This document shows, in pieces, positions 59,680 to 64,000 of a DNA stretch of 64,000 nucleotides. Below the pieces are notes generated by a model. The model did not search any database, was not told the origin of the DNA, and saw only the letters and a list, made by a program, of their open reading frames with translations. A program made the position numbers and the translations under genes. Each line of letters begins with the position of its first letter. Position 1 is the stretch's first letter. Source of the stretch: Parageobacillus thermantarcticus (GTDB taxonomy: Bacteria; Bacillota; Bacilli; Bacillales; Anoxybacillaceae); NCBI RefSeq assembly GCF_900111865.1, contig NZ_FOJS01000003.1, forward strand, positions 115,753 to 179,752, given 5' to 3'.

Positions 59680-59996
59680 GCGGCCGCCGCTCGCCAATTC
59701 CCACCGCCAAAGTAGCAGCGGGCTATTACCACCAAAAGACATAGGGCTGTCCTAAAGGCCAGCTAGCCGGCCTTTGGGGACAGCCCAACGATTATCGTTT
59801 AAACAAAATCATATTTTTTGTAGATGGATAATGCGAACAATCCTTGACTTGGCTTACGTTTCAAGGATTCATTTGACATCAGAACAAAAATCTTCCAAGT
59901 TTTTATCGAGAGAGTTCGAATTTTAAGTGACGATCATGCTTGACAGGCAATTTTTTACTATAATTGTATTAAAATAAAGACTTATCAAAAAATTAG
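59680..59996. other. Gap between rqcH and the ABC remnant
   Basis: About 320 bases without a supported gene. It contains the palindrome at 59744-59786 and then AT-rich sequence. A TTGACA (59940-59945) and TATAAT (59959-59964) are present but only 13 bases apart, so they do not form a normal promoter. Confidence 0.6.
59744..59786. terminator. Strong palindrome after rqcH, terminator or IS-derived
   Basis: GGGCTGTCC-T-AAAGGCC and GGCCTTT-GG-GGACAGCCC form a 16-bp stem with a small internal bulge and an 8-base loop. There is no T-run on the plus side. It may terminate rqcH, or be a leftover terminal palindrome of a transposable element; the GGGCTGTCC end is of that type. Confidence 0.6.
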
Positions 59997-60272
59997 AAAG
60001 GAGCGCCGATTCTTTTTCTCGATGAACCGACACTTGGCCTTGATGTCGAATCACAACGCCATATGAGGAAATTGCTGACACAAGAAAACGAATGGTGGAA
60101 TACGGTGCTCATTACGACGCACGATATTCCGTTTGCCCATGTCGTCAGAAGCAAGTTCTTCTTTATGAGAGACGGGAAAATCATATGGGAAGGGAAAAAA
60201 GACCAATTTCCCACACCTGATGATCTTGAAACCCACTTTCTCTCATCCATTGGCTCGGTTTTACGTGCCTAG
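59997..60272 (+). pseudogene. ABC transporter ATP-binding protein, C-terminal fragment
   Basis: The open frame begins after a stop at 59994 and immediately reads APILFLDEPTLGLDVESQRH, the Walker B and D-loop, then ITTHDIPFAHVV with the H-loop His, and ends in a normal ABC C-terminus. Walker A, Q-loop and signature motif are missing, and no homologous frame lies upstream. No start codon with a ribosome site is available. The protein cannot bind ATP on its own. It is followed by an ABC-2 type permease gene. Confidence 0.85.
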
Positions 60273-60289
60273 CTAAGGAGGTGTTGTCG

Positions 60290-61053
60290 ATGCCCATCTC
60301 ACGAGTCGTCGCAGCACATTTTTAAAAAAACGAGCCGAATACCGCCGTTATTGGTTTGATTTTACAGTCGGACTGATCATCAAATTTATTTTTTTCCTCG
60401 GCACATTGTATGCAAGCCCCGTGCAGACCGGCAAAGAAGCGGCCGTTCGATTGTTTGGCTTTAGCCTTTGGTATTTAAGCGCCCATCTCATTTCAAAACT
60501 TGGAAATATCGCGATTGAAGAAGCGTATTTAGGCACCGCAGAGCAAGCGCTGTCGACAAAAACACCTCCATGGCAACTTTTAATCGGGATCATTCTTTCG
60601 GAAATCATGTTATCGCTGGCCTGGATCATCCTTTTTCTCGTGTGTGCCGCCGCCATGATCGGGTTTTCAGACATTTGGAAAGGAACGTTGGCGCTCATCG
60701 GCAACATAGCGGTATTTTGCGGAATCAGCCTCCTGGGCATGATCGGCATCGGCGTCTTTATTCTTGGATTGTCTTTTCGGTTGAAACAAGTCGGGGCGGT
60801 CACGGAAGTACTGCTTTACTATTTACTGATGTTTTCCGGTTTCTTTCTTTCACCGAAGCTGCTTCCGTCCGTCTTTCACATTCTCAATTCCCTTTCTCCT
60901 CTCTCTTGGGCCGTGCAAGGCATGCGCGCCGGTTGGCAAGCGCTCGTGCCCGCGTCGCTCGTTTCTTGTTTTTGGATCTTGGTCGGCGCAAGCATCCTCC
61001 GCTGGCAGTGGAACTGGGCAAGAAAGACAGGAAGGTTGGGAAGTTACGTATAG
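60290..61053 (+). pseudogene. ABC-2 type transporter permease, frameshifted at codon 11
   Basis: AAGGAGG precedes ATG 60290, but the frame stops at 60323-60325 after MPISRVVAAHF. One base earlier the frame continues FLKKRAEYRRYWFDFTVGLI and stays open to 61053, about 244 more residues with around six hydrophobic spans. Loss of one T in the run T5A7 explains this. The tail after the break looks intact. With the truncated ATPase upstream the transporter is probably dead; a -1 slip on U UUU UAA could restore a product. Confidence 0.8.
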
Positions 61054-61318
61054 CTGCAACGCGCTAAGCCGAAAATGTCTTTTGCATTCACTTATAACCC
61101 GCTTCATTCATCTCGAACAGCTGCCGCAAGCGTACGAATCCCTTGTGCCCCCATCGAGATGCGGATGAAGGGGAAAGACCTCGCTGCACAACACACCGTC
61201 GGCGCTGCAAACACTTTGCACGGCTTTTCCACGAAAATAAAGGCCGAACTCGGTATGGAAATTGCTCGAGACAAGCTGGTGCTTAAGGCCCGGAGAAGGA
61301 ACCATATATACAGTTCCA

Positions 61319-61405
61319 TCAATATATTTCGAGCCACTCATCGCTTTGTTCCCGCAGCGCCCAATATTGCTCGTACAATACGTTGGAAAACCGAGGACGA
61401 GACAT
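61319..61405 (-). CDS. Small ORF of 28 codons, unknown
   Basis: AAAGGAGGATGCCG precedes the ATG, an unusually good ribosome site, and the product starts MSRPRFSNVLYEQYWALREQ. The stop overlaps another ATG (TGATG) that opens a 77-codon frame of unnatural composition. It may be the N-terminal relic of a lost gene rather than a functional peptide. I recognise no family. Confidence 0.25.
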   Translation of the reverse strand: MSRPRFSNVLYEQYWALREQSDEWLEIY

Positions 61406-61542
61406 CGGCATCCTCCTTTGTTGCTATTGTATATTTTCATTTTAGCTGAAACGGGATGGTGAAGTCTTCTTCCCCAATCGTTGGCCGTGTGCCAAAAAAA
61501 AAAATGGCTCTTTTGTTCCGAAATAAAGTGATAATTTACACT

Positions 61543-61739
61543 TATGCGGAATGGGATTTGCGGATGGCTAAAATCAAGCAGCACATTTCCGGTACCTTTC
61601 GGGGAGAAGAAGATGTGCACGTCTTTGTCTCGTGCGCAGCGTCATCCCAACGATCAAAAAACAGAAGAAACGCGTATGGGATACTCTCCAGCATTGCTGG
61701 AAGGCCGTCTTTCATTGTCTATTGTCTTCTTTCCCCTAG
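61543..61739 (+). pseudogene. IS66-family transposase C-terminal remnant
   Basis: The frame reads YAEWDLRMAKIKQHISGTFR, close to the IS66 TnpC C-terminal motif (N.AERDLRM.K..QKISG.FR). Near 61625 one base is missing and the neighbouring frame continues VRSVIPTIKKQKKRVWDTLQ and ends at TAG 61737-61739, as IS66 transposases do. The rest of the transposase and the accessory tnpA/tnpB genes are absent. Confidence 0.8.
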
Positions 61740-61782
61740 ACACGACAGGGGGTTTTCATCAAGAGAAAACGCCCTCTTCGTG
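61740..61782. repeat. Inverted repeat after the IS66 remnant
   Basis: ACACGACAGGGGGTTTTC pairs with GAAAACGCCCTCTTCGTGT across a 7-base loop, with a few mismatches. It starts right after the transposase stop; it may be a relic of the element end or a terminator. Confidence 0.5.
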
Positions 61783-61848
61783 TTGCTTTCTAGCAAATTA
61801 GCTATGATGGGCTCAATAGTTACGGATATTTTACTTTCATCGTGAAAA

Positions 61849-61866
61849 TAGGAGGAAAAACTCCTA
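61849..61866 (-). terminator. Weak terminator after the lipoprotein gene
   Basis: TAGGAG and CTCCTA flank a 6-base loop and are followed by TTTTC in the minus direction, about 37 bases after the lipoprotein stop. Confidence 0.5.
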
Positions 61867-61902
61867 AAAATCGCCTCTTTTCTCCTAGTTCCTTCATAAA
61901 CC

Positions 61903-62949
61903 TTATCGTATTTCATATATATTAGAAAAATTTAAAAAAAAATTGCTTTTTCCTTTTTTTATATCATTTAGATGAATAAAACTTTCTTCTCTTGGATTGT
62001 TGTTAATTAACAAGAAAAACCTCCCTTTGCTAGATGAAGTGATTTCTTTTGGAATAGGAATAATAAAATCTTGGTCTTTTGGTTGTTCAAGCGTATAAGA
62101 AAGAGGGTGTTTTCCTCTTATTCCATATATATTTCCTTCCATATCAAAAAACATGATCTCCTCCACCATTTTGTGCGGACTTTGATCAATTCGAACATAC
62201 CGTGCTTTATTAACCTCTTCTACTTTTAAAGGAGTGAAGCGATCGTTTAACAAAACAACAGATGGCAGACCAAATTCGTTGCTTTTACTGTTTTCCTTCT
62301 TAAATATCTTTTGAACATTATCCAATTTTATATGTGATGATATTTTAGAGAAATCATTTTTATTTCTTTTACTTACTAATACCTTCGTTACAGGTATGTT
62401 TTCCGTAAAAAATCGTTTTTGATCTTTATCAATTAAAATAAGCAAATACTCACTAAAATCATAATTATCTGATACAGGGACATGGATCGGAATTTCTAAG
62501 GATCCGTTTCCTTTCATGTTAATATCATAATATGTATATTTTTTATTGTTAACCGAAAATTTGATAAATTTTTGATTATGAAAAATAAACAGACGAAAGT
62601 GACGATCTCTATCTTTTAGACTATCAATGATAAAGTTGAGCGTGAATTGTTTTATTCCAGATTTTAAAGAAACAATATCAATCGATTCATTATCAATCAT
62701 CCACTTTTTTTTCAGTTTCGAATCAACTTTAAATGAAGTCGCGGTATCAGGAGTAAATCCAAGCTGTTTCTGCGCATCATCTGGTATAACAAAATGTTTA
62801 TTTTCATGAAAAGAGATAGTATCACTTGTATGTAAGGGTTGTCTATTTTCTTTTTCATTTTCTTTTTTTAAAAAATTATTGCATCCTGAAAACAGCAATA
62901 CAGAAAGCATAATGAGTGCTATAATCAAATAGCTTTTTTTTCGTTCCAT
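61903..62949 (-). CDS. Lipoprotein of unknown function with two similar beta domains
   Basis: 348 residues from ATG 62949 (MERKKSYLIIALIML); AAGGTGG is 11 bases upstream, and a GTG 15 bases earlier lies on that site. Residues about 8-24 are a lipoprotein signal ending in LLFSGCNN, so the Cys is lipidated. A Lys/Glu linker follows. Two segments look alike: LEIPIHVPVSDNYDFSEYLL and DFIIPIPKEITSSSKGRFFL, each in a beta-rich stretch, suggesting tandem domains. It is much more AT-rich than the core genes. It lies after the terminator of the secreted protein gene. I do not recognise the family. Confidence 0.8.
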   Translation of the reverse strand: MERKKSYLIIALIMLSVLLFSGCNNFLKKENEKENRQPLHTSDTISFHENKHFVIPDDAQKQLGFTPDTATSFKVDSKLKKKWMIDNESIDIVSLKSGIKQFTLNFIIDSLKDRDRHFRLFIFHNQKFIKFSVNNKKYTYYDINMKGNGSLEIPIHVPVSDNYDFSEYLLILIDKDQKRFFTENIPVTKVLVSKRNKNDFSKISSHIKLDNVQKIFKKENSKSNEFGLPSVVLLNDRFTPLKVEEVNKARYVRIDQSPHKMVEEIMFFDMEGNIYGIRGKHPLSYTLEQPKDQDFIIPIPKEITSSSKGRFFLLINNNPREESFIHLNDIKKGKSNFFLNFSNIYEIR

Positions 62950-62984
62950 TTTATCATTTTCCACCTTCCGTTTTCACTTTGATG

Positions 62985-63018
62985 AAAAAGCTCAAAATGC
63001 CCGGCATTTTGAGCTTTT
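62985..63018 (-). terminator. Intrinsic terminator between the secreted protein and lipoprotein genes
   Basis: AAAAGCTCAAAATGCC and GGCATTTTGAGCTTTTT form a 14-15 bp stem with a very small loop, ending in a T-run in the minus direction. It should limit readthrough into the lipoprotein gene, which has no evident promoter of its own. Confidence 0.88.
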
Positions 63019-63026
63019 AGTTTTTA

Positions 63027-63587
63027 TTAAAATCTTATACTATCTCCTGTATCAGCAATGAACGTATTAGTAGAAGTAGATAAAGTATGATGGGAAGTAG
63101 CCCGATATTCCCATCCCGAAGGAACACTTCCAGGATAATGATAAACTGTTGCTGTATCAGTAGTTTTTCCTAACCCAGTATCTCTCTGAGTACCTATAGA
63201 GCTTCCATTAAGCATTAATGTCGTAGTTACTCCATGAGATGAAAGAGTAACTTTGCTCGTCGTTTTTCCAACAGCCTTCACTTCACTAACAGGATACGCT
63301 TGTGGAGTAATTCCTTTTGTTCCTAAAGATGCCGAAGATTCTGAAACATAAATATATGTCGAGCCTGTCCCTACTGTGGATATAGTAGTTGATCCTTGAG
63401 GCGTCACTTTTCCGTCTTCTACTACTGCTCTCAAGTTTTCCTCATTGCTATAATTGACGGACTTCTCCCACAATTCCGAAATATTTTCTTCATTCTCTTT
63501 TGCAAAAACTCCTCCTGAAGAAAAAGAAACTAAAGAAACCGACAAAGCTGTAGCAAGTCCAAATTTCAAAAACTTCATTTTCTTCAT
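63027..63587 (-). CDS. Small secreted protein of unknown function
   Basis: 186 residues. A classical signal peptide (MKKMKFLKFGLATALSVSLV, cleavage probably after GVFA) is followed by an acidic stretch and then a Ser/Thr/Gly-rich, beta-prone region with two TPQ sites (KVTPQGST, GITPQAYP) and a C-terminal WEYRATSHHTLSTSTN. There is no cysteine and no membrane span after the signal. GGGAGAGG precedes the ATG and a good promoter lies upstream. Base composition is AT-rich. I do not recognise the family; an extracellular effector, adhesin or bacteriocin-like role would be guesses. Confidence 0.82.
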   Translation of the reverse strand: MKKMKFLKFGLATALSVSLVSFSSGGVFAKENEENISELWEKSVNYSNEENLRAVVEDGKVTPQGSTTISTVGTGSTYIYVSESSASLGTKGITPQAYPVSEVKAVGKTTSKVTLSSHGVTTTLMLNGSSIGTQRDTGLGKTTDTATVYHYPGSVPSGWEYRATSHHTLSTSTNTFIADTGDSIRF

Positions 63588-63622
63588 TTCCTCTCCCTTA
63601 CTTTCTTATTTTTTACAATTTT

Positions 63623-63658
63623 ATTATAAATTATAAAAAAATAATATACAATAGTAAA
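63623..63658 (-). promoter_or_regulatory. Promoter of the secreted protein gene
   Basis: TTTACT (63653-63658) and TATAAT (63630-63635) are 17 bases apart on the minus strand; a second TATAAT overlaps at 63623-63628. The -35 is 14 bases from the IS end. Confidence 0.72.
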
Positions 63659-63672
63659 TTTTAAAAAAATAT

Positions 63673-64000
63673 GGTTCATCACCAAAAGATGTACTTGCAT
63701 CTATCATTGAAGTGTGGCAGCCGTTTCTAGCCGAACTCGCAATGCAAATCTTTGGATATTTCTGTATCCATACCCTCGGCGTTTGATCAGCTTGATCTTG
63801 TTATTCGTCCCTTCCATTTTCCCATTCGAATAAGGCGACAAAATGCACGAAATGATTTCTTCTGTTCGTTTTGCGAGTGCTTTTGCGATGGCACGCACAA
63901 CAGAACAAGTACAAAACAAATACCGATGAATCCAAGCTTCCAAGCGACGTTTCGCCTGTCGTTCGCCTTGGCTTTTGGATACATAGCGAAAATGTTGGAG
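63673..64000 (-). mobile_element. ISL3-family insertion sequence, 3' end (runs off the window)
   Basis: The transposase fragment belongs to the ISL3 family. GGTTCATCACCAAAAGATG at 63673 looks like the terminal inverted repeat of such elements (GG.TC.TCACCAAA type) and lies 31 bases from the transposase stop. The other end and the direct repeat are outside the window, so the boundary is inferred. Confidence 0.75.
63704..64000 (-). CDS. ISL3-family transposase, C-terminal part
   Basis: 99 codons open to the window edge. The segment SPYSNGKMEGTNNKIKLIKR contains the catalytic Glu of the ISL3 DDE domain, followed by RGYGYRNIQRFALRVRLE, the usual end of these transposases. The reading frame is intact as far as seen. 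N-terminal zinc-finger and HTH parts and the first two Asp residues lie beyond the window. Confidence 0.9.
   Translation of the reverse strand, partial: LQHFRYVSKSQGERQAKRRLEAWIHRYLFCTCSVVRAIAKALAKRTEEIISCILSPYSNGKMEGTNNKIKLIKRRGYGYRNIQRFALRVRLETAATLQ

Larger units (their letters stand above)
61054..61902. other. Decayed accessory DNA between permease and lipoprotein genes
   Basis: No intact gene is supported. The stretch holds a 28-codon minus-strand ORF with a good ribosome site (61319-61405), an IS66-type transposase scrap (61543-61739), an 11-A run at 61494-61504, a 43-base inverted repeat (61740-61782) and a small hairpin (61849-61866). Overlapping longer frames on both strands do not resemble any family I know. 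Confidence 0.6.

Noticed and set aside
59940..59964. TTGACA and TATAAT boxes before the ABC remnant
   Set aside because: The spacing is only 13 bases, too short for sigma-A; there is no alternative -10 at 16-18 bases with good match.
61082..61168. Plus-strand segment LHSLITRFIHLEQLPQAYES, resembling the C-terminus of a medium-chain dehydrogenase
   Set aside because: The match is a short pattern only, with no supporting domain upstream; it cannot be separated from chance.
61108..61620. Minus-strand 170-codon ORF
   Set aside because: It is antisense to the IS66 scrap, crosses an 11-A run, has many Cys/His/Ser typical of a non-coding frame, and no ribosome site.
61719..61916. Minus-strand 65-codon ORF beginning MKYDKVYEG
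   Set aside because: It has no ribosome site, overlaps the end of the lipoprotein gene, crosses its terminator hairpin and is antisense to the IS66 remnant.

Overview
The window is a stretch of a low-to-moderate GC Firmicutes chromosome, most likely a thermophilic member of Bacillaceae (Geobacillus, Parageobacillus or Anoxybacillus). That placement rests on gene order, which follows the Bacillus subtilis fla/che - clp - topA - suc - rnhB - ffh - smc - fab - recG - prkC - priA - gmk - rqcH block almost gene for gene, and on protein similarity recalled from memory, not on a search. Nearly everything is on the minus strand, so transcription runs from high to low coordinates. No rRNA, tRNA or CRISPR array was seen.

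Layout (low to high coordinates): 1-7.5 kb, start of the flagellar fla/che operon in the order flgB, flgC, fliE, fliF, fliG, fliH, fliI, fliJ, ylxF, fliK (fliK leaves the window). 7.7-14.9 kb, codY, hslU, hslV, xerC, trmFO, topA. 14.9-15.1 kb, a truncated remnant of dprA. 15.2-17.3 kb, sucD and sucC. 17.4-21.6 kb, ylqH, ylqG, rnhB, rbgA and a type I signal peptidase. 21.7-27.3 kb, translation and secretion genes rplS, trmD, rimM, ylqD, khpA, rpsP, ffh, ylxM, ftsY. 27.3-37.6 kb, smc, rnc, acpP, fabG, fabD, plsX, fapR and recG, with a clear FapR operator in front of fapR. 37.8-45.5 kb, fakA, an Asp23 protein, rpmB (plus strand), the 26-codon spoVM, thiN, rpe, rsgA, prkC, prpC. 45.5-57.8 kb, rlmN, rsmB, fmt, def, priA, coaBC, rpoZ, gmk, remA, yloC and a calcium P-type ATPase. 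57.9-59.7 kb, rqcH on the plus strand.

From 59.7 kb the conserved block ends and an accessory zone begins. It holds a strong palindrome, a 5'-truncated ABC ATPase fragment, an ABC permease with a frameshift after 11 codons, a frameshifted C-terminal scrap of an IS66-family transposase, an AT-rich pair coding for a lipoprotein and a small secreted protein of unknown function, and the 3' end of an ISL3-family insertion sequence that runs off the window.

Most of the window is core machinery: flagellar export, nutrient sensing (CodY), protein quality control (HslUV, RqcH), membrane lipid synthesis under FapR, SRP secretion, translation initiation and termination factors, and PASTA-kinase signalling with its phosphatase. 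Less ordinary points are the dprA deletion, a FliK-like/FlhB-C-like pair outside the flagellar operon, the recG leader, the HslV N-terminus and the accessory zone.
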